NCBI RefSeq assembly: GCF_001548115.1
Contig: NZ_AP014821.1
Coordinates: 1,550,001-1,614,000 of the forward strand
DNA length: 64,000 nucleotides
Direction of reading: 5' to 3'
Source of the DNA: Geminocystis sp. NIES-3709
GTDB taxonomy: Bacteria; Cyanobacteriota; Cyanobacteriia; Cyanobacteriales; Cyanobacteriaceae
Shown here in pieces: positions 25,068-36,800 of this stretch (its first letter is position 1; each line of letters begins with the position of its first letter). The translations under genes and the position numbers were made by a program. The notes below the pieces were generated by a model that made no database searches, was not told the DNA's origin, and worked only from the letters and a program-made list of their open reading frames with translations.

Positions 25068-25730
25068 ATGGATATTAGTCAAATAGAAACTAAATTAACC
25101 TCTCAAGATTTTCAAGATAGACTTGATGCTGTTACCGCATTAAAAGATTATTCTGCGGATGTTGCCATTCCATTACTAATAAAACTTAAAAAAGATCAGC
25201 AATTTTTAGTTCGCTCTTTTGTTGCTATGGGTTTAGGAAGGAAGAAAAGTCCAGAATCTTTAGCCACTTTATTAGAAATGCTCAAATTTGATGCCGATAC
25301 AAATGTTCGAGCCGAAGCCTCTAATTCTCTCTCTTTTTTTGGTGAAATTTCTATTCCTCATTTACAACAGGCTTTTCATCAAGATGATAGTTGGTTAGTT
25401 CGTCTTAGTATCTTAGCTGTTTTCATGGATTTTAAATGCCCTGATGAATTATTTGACATTTGTCTATGTGGCATTGCAGGGGATGATTATACGGTAAAGG
25501 AAACGTCTATTAGAGGTTTAGGGGAATTAACGAGTACTTTTAAAGAAGATTCTGCCTTAGTAGAATTATTAAAGATGGTAGATGATTCCTCTTGGCGTAT
25601 TCGGGCTAAAGTTGCTTTAGCATTAGGTAATTTTTCTGATCCTAAAGCTAGAGATGCTTTAAGCAAATTAAAACAAGATCAAGATATTCGAGTTGTTAAA
25701 GCTGTTCTGGATGCCACAATTAATAATTAA
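25068..25730 (+). CDS. HEAT-repeat protein, NblB/CpcE-type
   Basis: 220 aa made of about six HEAT/PBS-lyase repeats (for example SFVAMGLGRKKSPESLATLLEML and IRAKVALALGNFSDPKARDALSK). Such proteins include phycobilin lyase subunits and NblB-like chaperones for phycobilisome breakdown. It begins about 100 bp from the 70-aa gene and converges on the phycobiliprotein-like gene at 26313-25738, so it belongs to the phycoerythrin neighbourhood but is on the opposite strand. Lyase versus NblB-type function cannot be decided by eye. Confidence 0.75.
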   Translation: MDISQIETKLTSQDFQDRLDAVTALKDYSADVAIPLLIKLKKDQQFLVRSFVAMGLGRKKSPESLATLLEMLKFDADTNVRAEASNSLSFFGEISIPHLQQAFHQDDSWLVRLSILAVFMDFKCPDELFDICLCGIAGDDYTVKETSIRGLGELTSTFKEDSALVELLKMVDDSSWRIRAKVALALGNFSDPKARDALSKLKQDQDIRVVKAVLDATINN

Positions 25731-25737
25731 CAATAAA

Positions 25738-26313
25738 TCATCCATTAGTAAATTTTTTAAGTTCGTTAATTAAATGATCAAAATAAGGAGAAATATAATT
25801 TTTTTCTTCCGGTGAAAATTCCGCTAAACTAAAATATTTTAAATTTTCTAAACCTAAAATCATAGCAGGTAATGGAACTTTTAATTCTTGGTATAATAAC
25901 TCCATATTTTCAAGTCCTTCTTGACTGATAAATTCTTTTATTTCACCTCCTATACCATAGCTGATACACCTTAAAAAATGCCAAAAATCTCGCCAACAAG
26001 CTAACGCTCTTTCGGGAGGATATAATTCTCCCCCCGGTTCAATAATAGAAGGGAAAGAAATTAAAACTTTTTCCCTTGCTCTTCCTACTATTCGATCGAC
26101 TTTATCTCTTAATATTTTGCTTTTGGTGAGACTTTTTTCTATATCGGGTAAAAGATTTTGTATTTCTTGAATATTAATATCACTCAAATATTTACCTTCA
26201 TCATCAGCTTTTTGAAAAATATTAATTACCGATTCAGGATAAATACTTTTTACCCTAGCCGTGCTGAAAATTCTCGCTTTAGGAATTAATTGTTTGGCTC
26301 TTTCTGTTAACAT
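25738..26313 (-). CDS. Phycobiliprotein-like protein of the cpeYZ cluster
   Basis: 191 aa of the phycobilisome-protein (globin-like) fold. The stretch LYPPERALACWRDFWHFLRCISYGIGG aligns in pattern with CpeB's chromophore region ([12 protein letters not shown]...[11 protein letters not shown]), keeping the Cys (C106) and the following RD pair. ELYQELKVPL matches the TALGVPL region. The N-terminal half is divergent. It follows cpeY by 18 bp on the same strand and may be translated with it. Its divergence suggests a chaperone or assembly role rather than a main antenna subunit; whether it carries bilin is unknown. Confidence 0.72.
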   Translation of the reverse strand: MLTERAKQLIPKARIFSTARVKSIYPESVINIFQKADDEGKYLSDINIQEIQNLLPDIEKSLTKSKILRDKVDRIVGRAREKVLISFPSIIEPGGELYPPERALACWRDFWHFLRCISYGIGGEIKEFISQEGLENMELLYQELKVPLPAMILGLENLKYFSLAEFSPEEKNYISPYFDHLINELKKFTNG

Positions 26314-26331
26314 AAAATTTTGTGATAATTA

Positions 26332-27591
26332 TTATTTTATTTTTGCCTTGATTAAAAAGTCTGATTCGTTAATTAAAATATCTTGTAGTTCAAAATCTCC
26401 TAATTGATTTAAAGCCATTAAACAAGCATATTTAAGATCAAAAATATTTGTTTTTAAACTCTCTTTTAATAAGGGAATAACATCTTTATTTCCTAAATTT
26501 GCTAATGCGATCGCCGCCGCTCCACGAGACTTTTGAAATTGAGGAGCTTGATTTTGTAATGATTCAACTAACAAATCGTAAGCAGGTTGGTATTTTAACC
26601 ATCCAAATAGTTTCATGACATGATAATGTCCCCCATAATCATTATGAGCTAATTCGTTATAGGTTTTAATCAACGCTTCTGGTAAAACATCAGAGTAATT
26701 TTCTAACAAAGTTTTACTACCAAGATAACATCGTCCAAAATCCGTATGATACAATTCATTAATCAAAAATTCGATATTAGGAGTTTGATCATATTCATGA
26801 ACTAATTTTAAATCAGAAGGATGATCCCTAATAACTTGATCTAAATAAGGCTCGATGTCTGCAAAAGTTTTAAATCCTTTATTGATGGAGTTTTCTCCTA
26901 AAGCACGAATTGCCCGTAAACGAAAAACCAGAGAAACAGGACAACAGGCAATTTCACTAATAGCAGGATAATAATTTAGATCCATTAAATCTTGAATAGA
27001 AGCTCGTCTTACATTAACACTATCGGATTGCAAAAATTCGACAATACGATCGACCTGACTTTGATCTTTTGTTAAAATGGCGATAGCTGATAGTGCAGAA
27101 CTAGCAATACATAGATCATCGGAATCAATAAACTTTTTAATAACTTCAGTAGCTGGTTGATAGTTTAATTTAGCTAAATTTTGAATAATAACCCGATAAT
27201 TTTGATCCGATTTATTTAATAATTCCGTAATTTCCTGCAAAATTTTTTCATCTTTAGTACCAATTTGTCCGATCGACCAAACAGCATTTTCAACGGTATA
27301 ACAGTCATCATCATTTAAACAACGACAAATAACTTCTAAGGCTTGATTTGCTTTGAATTTTCCTAAAGTTTCGATCGCTTTTCTTCTAGTAATGCGATTA
27401 TAAAGTTGATCATCACAGGTTTCGATCGCTTCGATTAAGGCTTGAATACTACGCTCACTTTTAAAATATACTAGATGAGAAGCACCAGCATAGCGATCGC
27501 TAGGATCTTCCAGTTGTTCAAGAGGAGTTTGCAATAATTTAATGGCTTGATCTTCGGTAATTGAAAAAAGACTGCTAAAACGTTTATCCAT
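26332..27591 (-). CDS. cpeY: Phycoerythrobilin lyase subunit CpeY
   Basis: 419 aa of HEAT-like repeats. It starts MDKRFSSLFSITEDQAIKLL with the ASHLVYFKSERSIQALIEAI segment typical of CpeY. With CpeZ it is known to attach phycoerythrobilin to Cys82 of the phycoerythrin alpha subunit. Order cpeZ then cpeY downstream of cpeBA supports the assignment over the related PecE/CpcE lyases. The 54-bp gap from cpeZ contains only short heptamer repeats, so a common transcript is likely. Confidence 0.88.
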   Translation of the reverse strand: MDKRFSSLFSITEDQAIKLLQTPLEQLEDPSDRYAGASHLVYFKSERSIQALIEAIETCDDQLYNRITRRKAIETLGKFKANQALEVICRCLNDDDCYTVENAVWSIGQIGTKDEKILQEITELLNKSDQNYRVIIQNLAKLNYQPATEVIKKFIDSDDLCIASSALSAIAILTKDQSQVDRIVEFLQSDSVNVRRASIQDLMDLNYYPAISEIACCPVSLVFRLRAIRALGENSINKGFKTFADIEPYLDQVIRDHPSDLKLVHEYDQTPNIEFLINELYHTDFGRCYLGSKTLLENYSDVLPEALIKTYNELAHNDYGGHYHVMKLFGWLKYQPAYDLLVESLQNQAPQFQKSRGAAAIALANLGNKDVIPLLKESLKTNIFDLKYACLMALNQLGDFELQDILINESDFLIKAKIK

Positions 27592-27619
27592 CAGAATTAG
27601 TTAATAGTTAATAGTTTTT

Positions 27620-27643
27620 AATTGCTAATTGCTAATTGCTAAT
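27620..27643. repeat. Heptamer tandem repeat AATTGCT, 3 copies
   Basis: Three copies of AATTGCT end next to the cpeZ stop codon, with two GTTAATA units just to the left (about 27602-27615). It is a minor member of the STRR-type repeats seen elsewhere in the window. Confidence 0.7.
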
Positions 27644-27645
27644 TT

Positions 27646-28272
27646 CTATTGATCTTTTTTCCGAGAATACTTAACTGACTTAAACTTAATTACCTGTTCC
27701 AAACGAGATAACGCACTTATCGCCGACTCTTTAATGTAAGGATCTTGAGATTCGTCTTCACTTAAAGTTTTTAATACTTCCATTGCCTTATCTTCGGTAA
27801 TAGAACCCAGTGCATTAACGATCGCCACCGATACAGAGATATTTTCCGTTGTTTGTAACGCTTCGATTAAAATATCCAAAGCTGGGGAACCGATCGCCCC
27901 TAAAGCCATAATTGAAACCAAATTAACCACAGGATTCGGATCATCAACAGTCGTTTTTAATGCCTCCATTCCGACTTCAGGAAAAGGCTCATCAGGATAG
28001 TTAACAGCAATTTGAGCTAAGGCTTTACCACAACTGGCTTTTACTACCACATTATCACTATTCATCAAACAATCAACAATCGGTTGTACCGCAGTAACTC
28101 CAATAACCCCTAAAGTTTTAACTGCCGATCGTCTATAAGTTACATCTTCCTCCCCTAAAAGACTAATCAAACGAGGAATAGTATTTTCATCTTGAAATTC
28201 AGCAATGTCAAGCATCGCCCTTTCTCTTAAATTAGGATTAGGGTGTTTTAATTGTTCAAAAAAAGAATCCAT
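27646..28272 (-). CDS. cpeZ: Phycoerythrobilin lyase/chaperone subunit CpeZ
   Basis: 208 aa of five or so HEAT repeats (MDSFFEQLKHPNPNLRERAM, IPRLISLLGEEDVTYRRSAVKTLG, and so on). CpeZ is the partner of CpeY and also acts as a chaperone-like helper for phycoerythrin beta. Length and position 343 bp downstream of cpeA fit. The long gap means it may be transcribed by readthrough or from its own promoter. Alternative: a generic CpcE-like protein, but the context favours CpeZ. Confidence 0.85.
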   Translation of the reverse strand: MDSFFEQLKHPNPNLRERAMLDIAEFQDENTIPRLISLLGEEDVTYRRSAVKTLGVIGVTAVQPIVDCLMNSDNVVVKASCGKALAQIAVNYPDEPFPEVGMEALKTTVDDPNPVVNLVSIMALGAIGSPALDILIEALQTTENISVSVAIVNALGSITEDKAMEVLKTLSEDESQDPYIKESAISALSRLEQVIKFKSVKYSRKKDQ

Positions 28273-28615
28273 ATATTTATAAATTTAAAGTTAATAAATT
28301 AATTTTTGAAAAAAGTTAGCCATTTTATCTCCTATAGAAATAGGATTTTAGTCCGTATATTTATAGATTGAATTTTTTTATTTAAAAACAGTTTTTATAG
28401 GGGTAAAATTCAGGTTAATTTTTGAGTTGATAAGCCAAAATACAATTTGACCAAAAACTAAAAAACCCTTGTTTTATTAGCTTAACCTATTACGGTAAAC
28501 TATTAAGCCAAGAGTCTTTTAGATATTTAAAGAGTCTTTTATTTTATTAATTTAAAAACTCTGGAATTAACTTTCTTAGGAACTTAATACCAAGAATCGA
28601 TTTACTCTATCAAAA
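28273..28615. other. Intergenic region between cpeA and cpeZ
   Basis: 343 bp, very AT-rich. Two direct copies of AGAGTCTTTTA (28511-28521 and 28531-28541) with a 20-bp period lie in it. I see no clear hairpin terminator and no reading frame. The length suggests a transcript boundary or attenuation point between cpeBA and the lyase genes. Confidence 0.45.
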
Positions 28616-29134
<519 letters not shown>

Positions 29135-29234
29135 TTAAGTGAACTTGAATTTTTATCGTATTGGCAGGTTCAGACATGGAACAAACCAATTAGGTAAATG
29201 AACAACCGTCAAAAGATGGTTATAGATAGACTGA

Positions 29235-29795
<561 letters not shown>

Positions 29796-30780
29796 TCAGC
29801 TCTCCTTCAATATATTTTTTTTTAAACAACGTTTTGGTTCTTTATTGAACCTGTTAAATATAAAGATAAATCATGAGGGATAATTTAAAAAATTCTGAGG
29901 AAAGTAATTAACAATCTGTAACATTTATAACAGAACTCGAAAAAATATATCTTGGAATAAAAGAAAAAAATCAAGAAGAATTAGAATTTTCCTAAATTAC
30001 ATAGCGATACTTACAGCGGTTTTCAAATGAATAAACTACAATGTGCAAACCAACCAAAAATCTCATCTTCTGTTATTTGAGCGATTGCTTCGCTAATATT
30101 ATGGTTTAATTCTTCTTGAGTTCGAGGTTCTCCTTGGCGAAGAAATTCTTTGAATTTTTACCAACATAATTCAATGGGGGATAAATCTACGGAATAACCA
30201 AAAAAGAGAAAAACTATCCTTATCTGTGGAAGAAAAATTTGACAGGAGATACTTTTAATGATCTTTTTTCGGTGAAGGTATTGTTTATGAGTTACATAAA
30301 CATAATATTCCTTTCCCGTTTTTCCTTTTTATATTTAACAGTTATTGATAGGTTACAATCTACATAATCCCCTTTATTTTTTGACATCTTAATAATTAGT
30401 TTTAAGGATCCCAAATGGGTTCTATCGAAAGAATATCCATCTATTCTCGATAGTATTTATCAATACTGAGATCTTGCACTCATAGTGAAAAACATCTCGG
30501 GTTTTAGATTTCAGGTTTTAGGTTAAGAAAAAACAATTAACTTTAAGCTATTCTGCAAAAAAAACTCTTAATTGTTGCCTCAACCTTCAAAATAGTCAAA
30601 AATCATTAAACCTGACACCGACTACCTGCCACCTTTTATTTAGTTTTTATGTATTGGTACAAGATATGAGAATAAACTAAAAAATAGTAATTATGAATTT
30701 GATAGAACTTTGATCGAATAGCTAATAAAATTCATTTCTCCCACTACACTAAAATTAAAATTATTATATAACTACTGTAA
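29796..30780. other. Long intergenic region upstream of cpeB
   Basis: 985 bp. The first 200 bp hold the cpeB leader and presumably its promoter, on the minus strand; I cannot fix the -10/-35 boxes. An IS630 transposase relic follows at 30023-30225. Beyond about 30230 the sequence is AT-rich and non-coding, with short repetitive phrases (AGGTTTTAGGTTAA at about 30520, also near 61868, and a CCTGACACC/CCTGCCACC stretch near 30612). Confidence 0.6.
30023..30225 (-). pseudogene. IS630-type transposase C-terminal relic
   Basis: The minus strand reads YSVDLSPIELCW, a stop codon, then KFKEFLRQGEPRTQEELNHN and a WFAHCSLFI ending. This matches the catalytic-Glu end of IS630 transposases (YSPDxSPIE...RTxEEL...WFxHC). 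The internal stop and missing N-terminus make it dead. It is related to, but diverged from, the IS630 element at 51122-53215. Confidence 0.75.
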
Positions 30781-33531
30781 ATGGCTGCGATCGTAATTTG
30801 TACTGTTAATGCTCGATGTTTACCCGTTTTAATTGCATCTATCACATTTTATCTCCCATCTGATGTAACAATTTATATATCAGGTTCAAATCTCAAATGT
30901 CCTAAACATAAGACGGTTAATTTTTCCAATCAAAGTACTAATTTTGGTGATGCTTATAACTATGCAGTCAAAGAGGCTTTTCAAGATCATCAAGAAGTAG
31001 TTATTGCTAACGATGATATTGTTTTAACTCCTGATAGTTGGCAATATTTGATGGAAGATGTTGAAAAATTACGATCGACATCATTAGGATGGGTTGCCAG
31101 TCGTTCAGACTATGCCAGAGGAAGACAAAATATTCGTTATACCGACAAAATCCTGAATAACTATCTTCGTTATCCTTGGGAAAATGAAGTTATCGAAGAA
31201 TCTGTCATAGCTCCTATTTTTGCATGGATTTCTCGCCGTGCTTGGATTGATTTTCCTCCCATCAACTGGTTTTCAGATGATATTCAGTGTTTAGAAATGC
31301 GATCGAACGGTTTAAAACATTATATCTCCCGTGCCTATGTTCATCATGTAGGCAGTCAAACCTGTGGCATGGATTATCAAAAATGTGTCCAAGAATCTCG
31401 TCTCTGGATCGAAAAACACCGTCCCGATTTAGCTCCCCTTTGGTTTAACAATTCACCAAAAGTTGAAGAAAAAGTCAACATTCTTACCCCCACCGAACGA
31501 GAAAACAAGACTTTGATGGGTGTTGAAGAAAAAATCAACATAAGTTCTAGTACCCCAGAAGATCAAAAAATACCGACTTTGAAAGGGGGAGAACTTTTAG
31601 AAAACAAAACCGCCGAGCAATGGTATCAATTAGGGGTGACAATGGCAAATATTGGACAATCAGATCAAGCTAAAATTGCTTATCAAAAAGCCCTTAATCT
31701 TAATCCTAAATATGCACAGGCTTATAACAGTTTAGGATTGTTAGCCATTGCCGATGAAAATATAGATGAGGCGATCGAGTATTTTAAATCAGCTATTCGA
31801 GTTAATCCTAGTTATGCCTATGGTTATAACAACATCGGTTTAGCCTTACAAATGCAGAATAAACTTCCCGAAGCTCAATTATATCTGCAACAAGCCTTAC
31901 AACAAAATCCTATCTATCACGAAGCCTTAGTTAATCTTGGTAATGTTTTAAGATTACAAGATCATATAGAAGAAGCCATTAAATGTTTTGAACGATCGAT
32001 CGAACTTAAACCAGACTATGCCAAAGCCTATCAGTGTCTAGGTTCTGCCCTATCTCCTCTTTTACATCAAAATAAAATTAGTGTGGAAGAATTAAGAAAT
32101 GTTTATTTAAAACTGCAAAGTTTAGATCCTAATTCCCTAGAGGCTTTTACCCGTTTATTTTGTCTGAGGGAGGGTACTTGTGATTGGACAAATCGAGAGT
32201 CAGATTTAAAAACCCTTTGGCGTGTCAGTCAACAAGAAATAGAGCAAAAGAAAATAACTACTATGCCTGTATTTGAGAGCGTTTATAAACCTTGGACTCG
32301 GCAACAATTAAAGCAAATTGCCATGAGTCACGGACAAGATTTTGAATCCCAATGGCGAAAAAAACGCCTTGAATGCAATTTTCAACACTCTCCCATTCTT
32401 AAGGGTAAACTGCGGATTGGCTATCTATCCCACGATTTTCGAGATCATGCCACCAGTCATTTAATGCAAACCCTTTTTAATCATCACGATCAAACTAATT
32501 TTGAAATTTTTGCCTATTCTAGTGGAGTTAATGATCAGAGTAGCTATCGTCAGCATATCATGGCTTCAGTGGATCAATTTCGAGACATCGCCAAACTAGA
32601 TTATGAAGAAAGCGCTAAATTAATCTATGAAGATGGTATTAATATTTTAGTGGATCTCAACGGCTATACTCATGGTTCTCGTACCGCCATATTAGCACTA
32701 CGTTCAGCCCCTATTCAAGTTAATTATTTAGGCTTTCCCGGTACTATGGGAGCGCCTTTCATGGACTATTTAATTAGCGATCGTATTATAACCCCTCCTG
32801 AATTTGCGGAAGATTTTACGGAAAAATTAGTTTTGCTTCCCCACTGCTATCAAGTTAACGACAATCAACAAGTTATCGCAGATACTCCCATCACCCGTGA
32901 ACAATATAACCTCCCTGAATCGGCTTTTGTGTTTTGTAGTTTCAACAATAAATATAAAATTGAGCCTGTGGTTTTTGATATGTGGATGAACATTCTCAAA
33001 GAGGTAGAAAATAGCGTACTTTGGTTATTAGTTGGGGATAAAACCACTCAAGGCAATTTGCAACGGGAAGCCACCATCAGGGGAGTTGATGCCCAAAGGC
33101 TTATTTTCTGTGGTTATGTACCCAAAGCCGAACATTTAGCTCGTCATCGATTAGCGGATTTATTCATTGATACCCTTTATTGTAATGCTCACACCACAGC
33201 TAGTGATTGTTTATGGGCGGGATTACCCTTAATTACTTGGCAGGGTGAAACCTTTGCTACCCGTGTGGCTTCCAGTCTTTTAACTGCCATTGGTTTACCC
33301 GAATTAATTACCACTAACTTAGAAGACTATCAAAAATTAGCTATTACTTTAGCTCGATCGAGCCGTAAATTACAAGCTATCAAGAAAAAACTTGCTAAAA
33401 ATCGCCTTACTTATCCCCTCTTTGATACCCCTGTTTTCACCCGTCATTTAGAAAAAGCCTATCAAAAAATGTGGGATATTTATGAACAACAAAAACCACC
33501 TGAAATGATAGAAATAGATCGAACATCATAA
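30781..33531 (+). CDS. Glycosyltransferase fusion: GT2-like, TPR and SPINDLY/OGT-type (GT41) domains
   Basis: 916 aa. Residues 1-220 look like a GT2-type domain (IVICTVNARCLPVLIASITF, EVVIANDDIVLTPDSW). A linker and about five TPRs follow (285-450, for example QAKIAYQKALNLNPKYAQAYNSLG). The C-terminal half is an O-GlcNAc-transferase-like catalytic region (KLRIGYLSHDFRDHATSHLMQ, VDLNGYTHGSRTAILALRSAPIQVNYLGFPGT, DTLYCNAHTTASDCLWAGLP). It would glycosylate proteins or peptides, donor unknown. The fusion of an extra N-terminal glycosyltransferase to SPINDLY is notable. No signal peptide. The gene is monocistronic, starting directly after the relic-bearing gap. Confidence 0.83.
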   Translation: MAAIVICTVNARCLPVLIASITFYLPSDVTIYISGSNLKCPKHKTVNFSNQSTNFGDAYNYAVKEAFQDHQEVVIANDDIVLTPDSWQYLMEDVEKLRSTSLGWVASRSDYARGRQNIRYTDKILNNYLRYPWENEVIEESVIAPIFAWISRRAWIDFPPINWFSDDIQCLEMRSNGLKHYISRAYVHHVGSQTCGMDYQKCVQESRLWIEKHRPDLAPLWFNNSPKVEEKVNILTPTERENKTLMGVEEKINISSSTPEDQKIPTLKGGELLENKTAEQWYQLGVTMANIGQSDQAKIAYQKALNLNPKYAQAYNSLGLLAIADENIDEAIEYFKSAIRVNPSYAYGYNNIGLALQMQNKLPEAQLYLQQALQQNPIYHEALVNLGNVLRLQDHIEEAIKCFERSIELKPDYAKAYQCLGSALSPLLHQNKISVEELRNVYLKLQSLDPNSLEAFTRLFCLREGTCDWTNRESDLKTLWRVSQQEIEQKKITTMPVFESVYKPWTRQQLKQIAMSHGQDFESQWRKKRLECNFQHSPILKGKLRIGYLSHDFRDHATSHLMQTLFNHHDQTNFEIFAYSSGVNDQSSYRQHIMASVDQFRDIAKLDYEESAKLIYEDGINILVDLNGYTHGSRTAILALRSAPIQVNYLGFPGTMGAPFMDYLISDRIITPPEFAEDFTEKLVLLPHCYQVNDNQQVIADTPITREQYNLPESAFVFCSFNNKYKIEPVVFDMWMNILKEVENSVLWLLVGDKTTQGNLQREATIRGVDAQRLIFCGYVPKAEHLARHRLADLFIDTLYCNAHTTASDCLWAGLPLITWQGETFATRVASSLLTAIGLPELITTNLEDYQKLAITLARSSRKLQAIKKKLAKNRLTYPLFDTPVFTRHLEKAYQKMWDIYEQQKPPEMIEIDRTS

Positions 33532-33654
33532 CTCGCTTTGCAATAAATTGACAAAGCTAATAGCCTAAATCTGCTGAAGCGATTATCAGAAAATTCCATT
33601 AGTCGCTTTAGCTGACTTGTGCTGTAAGTCATGAAATTTATTTCTTGGCGGGTA
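33528..33654. repeat. Repeat blocks A then B upstream of the RTX gene
   Basis: Block A (about 33533-33580) contains AATAAATTGACAAAGCTAAT and continues AGCCTAAATCTGC. Block B (about 33598-33654) contains TTAGTCGCTTTAGC and GCTGTAAGTCATGAAATTTA. Both recur downstream of the RTX gene in the reversed order B-A but the same orientation (38251-38307 and 38349-38400). Neither codes for protein. The remaining gap to 33826 holds CGATCGATCG-type motifs and nothing else recognisable. Confidence 0.8.
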
Positions 33655-33826
33655 ATGATACCATACCTATAATTATATTAACCTCGATCGATCGCTGCTC
33701 GGCGGCACTAGGCGATCACGAAGTGCCACTTTTAGTGATCGAACATCATAAAATTATATCTGCATCGACGCTGAAAATGATAAACTAGAATAAAACACCT
33801 ATTCGATCGAACTCGAATAACAACTG

Positions 33827-36800
33827 ATGAACGTAAGTATCCTAGAGAACATACTCGCAAATTTCGCTACATCCATTAATTTTTGGACAGATTTTGAGTT
33901 AATCTTTGGTTCACAATTCGATCGAACCACAGCCGAAAATATCAAGGATCAATGGGAAAACCAAGATTTTAGCTCGTTACCTCCCATAGAAACAGTCTCT
34001 CAAAATGTCTTAGGTACTGCCGTAGCAGGTTATGCCCTCAGTAAAAACACTATCTATATTTCAGAGTTGTTTCTTAATAGCTCCACTCAAGAACAAATTA
34101 CCGCAGTATTATTAGAAGAAATCGGTCACTATGTGGATGCCCAAATCAACACCCTTGACACCGAAGGAGACGAAGGAGAGCTATTTTCAGCTATAGTACG
34201 AGGAGTTACCCTGAGTGAGACGCAATTACAGCATATTCGAGAGGAAAACGACACCGCCACCATTATCATTCAAGGGAAAGCCACAGAAATAGAACAGGCA
34301 AACTTTGGTACTGTCACCAATTTTACCGTTGGCAATCAGCCTCGATTCGTTAGAGTGGGAGACTTTAATGGAGATGGAAAACTAGATTTTGCCGTTGCAA
34401 ATCAATCAGATGATAATATCTCTATCTTGTTAGGCAACGGTAATGGAGGGTTCACAAATCATAATACGATAGCCGTTGGTGATAATCCTCAATCCCTTGC
34501 CATAGGAGACTTTAATGGTGATGGCAAACAAGATATTGCAGTTAGTAATCGTAACGCTGGAACTTTATCAATATTATTAGGGAACGGTACAGGTAGTTTC
34601 ACAAATCAAACTACTATAAGTACCCCTTCTAATCCTCGAGTTGTTACCGTAGCAGATTTTAATGGAGATGGAAAACAGGATCTTGCCATTGCTAATAGCG
34701 GAGGGAATAGTATCTCAATACGATTAGGTGACGGTAGTGGTGGTTTTTCAGGCACTACTAATCTTCTCGCTACTAATGCTGTTTTCGTGTCAGTGGGAGA
34801 TTTTAATGGTGATGGTAAACTTGATCTTGTCGGTGGTAGTTACAGTGGCGATCGAATATCCATATTTTTAGGCAATGGTGATGGTAGTTTTGGTTCTCCT
34901 ACCAATATTACCCTTGGGGATGGTACTAGAACTCCAGCAATAGGTGATTTTAACGGAGATGGAATACAAGATTTAGCGGTTGCTAATGATTTAAGTCAAA
35001 ATGTATCAATATTATTAGGTGATGGTAATGGTGGGTTTACTTTTGGTACGACTCTTGGCAGTTTTACTGGTTCTGTACAAGATGTAACCATAGCAGATTT
35101 TAACAAAGATGGAAGACAAGATCTCGCTGTTGCTCAAGGGGGTTCTGTTTCTATCTTATCGGGAAACGGTGATGGTAGTTTTGTTACTGCCCAAAATTTT
35201 ACACCGACAACAATAATTCGTTCTTTGTCAGTGGCAGATTTTAACGGAGATGGCAAACAAGACATCGTCACCGTTAACTATAGTAATTCAAACGCATCTG
35301 TACTTCTTAATACCACTTCCACTGTCACCATGACGGGAGGAACGACTCCCACCCAAGAGGGAAATTCTAGCACCTTTACCATTAACCTCGATCGACCTGC
35401 ACCCTCTGGAGGCATCGTAGTTAACTTCAATGTGACTGGTAGCACTGCAACCATCAATGATGACTTTACCTTGACGGCAGGGGCAGGTATCTCTAATGTC
35501 AATACAACCAATAATACCTTTACCATTGGGGCAGGACAAACCACTGCTACCCTCAACCTCAATGCCTTAACCGATGGAAATACAGAGGGGAATGAAACGG
35601 TACAAATCAACCTTACATCAGGAACGGATTACATCCTCGGTAACAACTCCACCGCCCAATTTAAACCTCAGACTACCTTCGCCGTAGTTAGTGCTCCTCG
35701 ATCGATAACAGTAGGGGATTTTAATGGAGACGGCAACGTTGACTTCGCTATTGTCAATGTCAGTAGTGCTAACGTATCAATACGATTAGGAAACGGTAGT
35801 GGAGGCTTTAGTACCGCCACCACCCTAGCTGTTGGTGCAGGTCCTTACTCGTTAACCGTGGGGGATTTTAATGGAGACGGCAACGTTGACCTCGCTACTG
35901 CCAATCGAGATAGTAATAATGTCTCAATATTATTAGGGGATGGTACAGGAGGCTTTAATACCGCCACCACCCTAGCTGTTGGTAATAGTCCTCGAGGGAT
36001 AACAGTGGGGGATTTTAATGGAGACGGAAAACTTGACCTCGCTGTTGCCAATGCCAATAGTGCTAATACATCAATATTGTTAGGGCTCGGGAATGGAGGC
36101 TTTAGTACCCCCACTACCTTAGCTGTTAGTTTCCAACCTCGATCGTTAACCGTGGGGGACTTTAATGAAGACGGCAAACTTGACCTCGCTGTTGCCAATC
36201 AAAGTGGTCCGGATGGTCTTAGTAGTGTATCAATACGGTTAGGAAATGGTAGTGGAGGCTTTAGTACAGGCACCACCCTAGCTGTTGGTACTACTCCTTT
36301 CTCGATAACAGTAGGGGATTTTAATGAAGACGGCAACGTTGACCTCGCTGTTGCCAATCAAGGTAGCAATGATGTATCAATATTGTTAGGAGATGGTACA
36401 GGAGGCTTTAGTACAGGCACCACCCTAGCTGTTGGTTCAGCGCCTACATCGGTAACAGTAGGGGATTTTAATGGAGACGGCAAACTTGACCTCGCTACCG
36501 CTAATCAGACTGGTGCTAATGTATCGATACGGTTAGGAGATGGTACAGGAAACTTTAGTATAGGCACCACCCTAGCTGTTGGTAATAGTCCTCGAGGGAT
36601 AACAGTGGGGGATTTTAATAGAGACGGCAAAGTTGACCTCGCTACTGGCAATAACAGTAGTAATAATGTATCGGTTATCCTCAATGCAGATCCTAGTGCC
36701 CTAATCACTATCACTAATGCTGCCTCTAATCAATCCCCAGTGATTACCAGTGGTTCAGCTTTCAATTTTGCGGAAAATAATACAGTTACCGTCTTTACCG

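Noticed and set aside
28501-28541. Terminator between cpeA and cpeZ
   Set aside because: The repeated AGAGTCTTTTA units are direct, not inverted, and form no convincing hairpin.
35278-36714. Open frames on the minus strand inside the RTX/FG-GAP gene
   Set aside because: They result from the regular FG-GAP repeat composition; no start signals or known domains.
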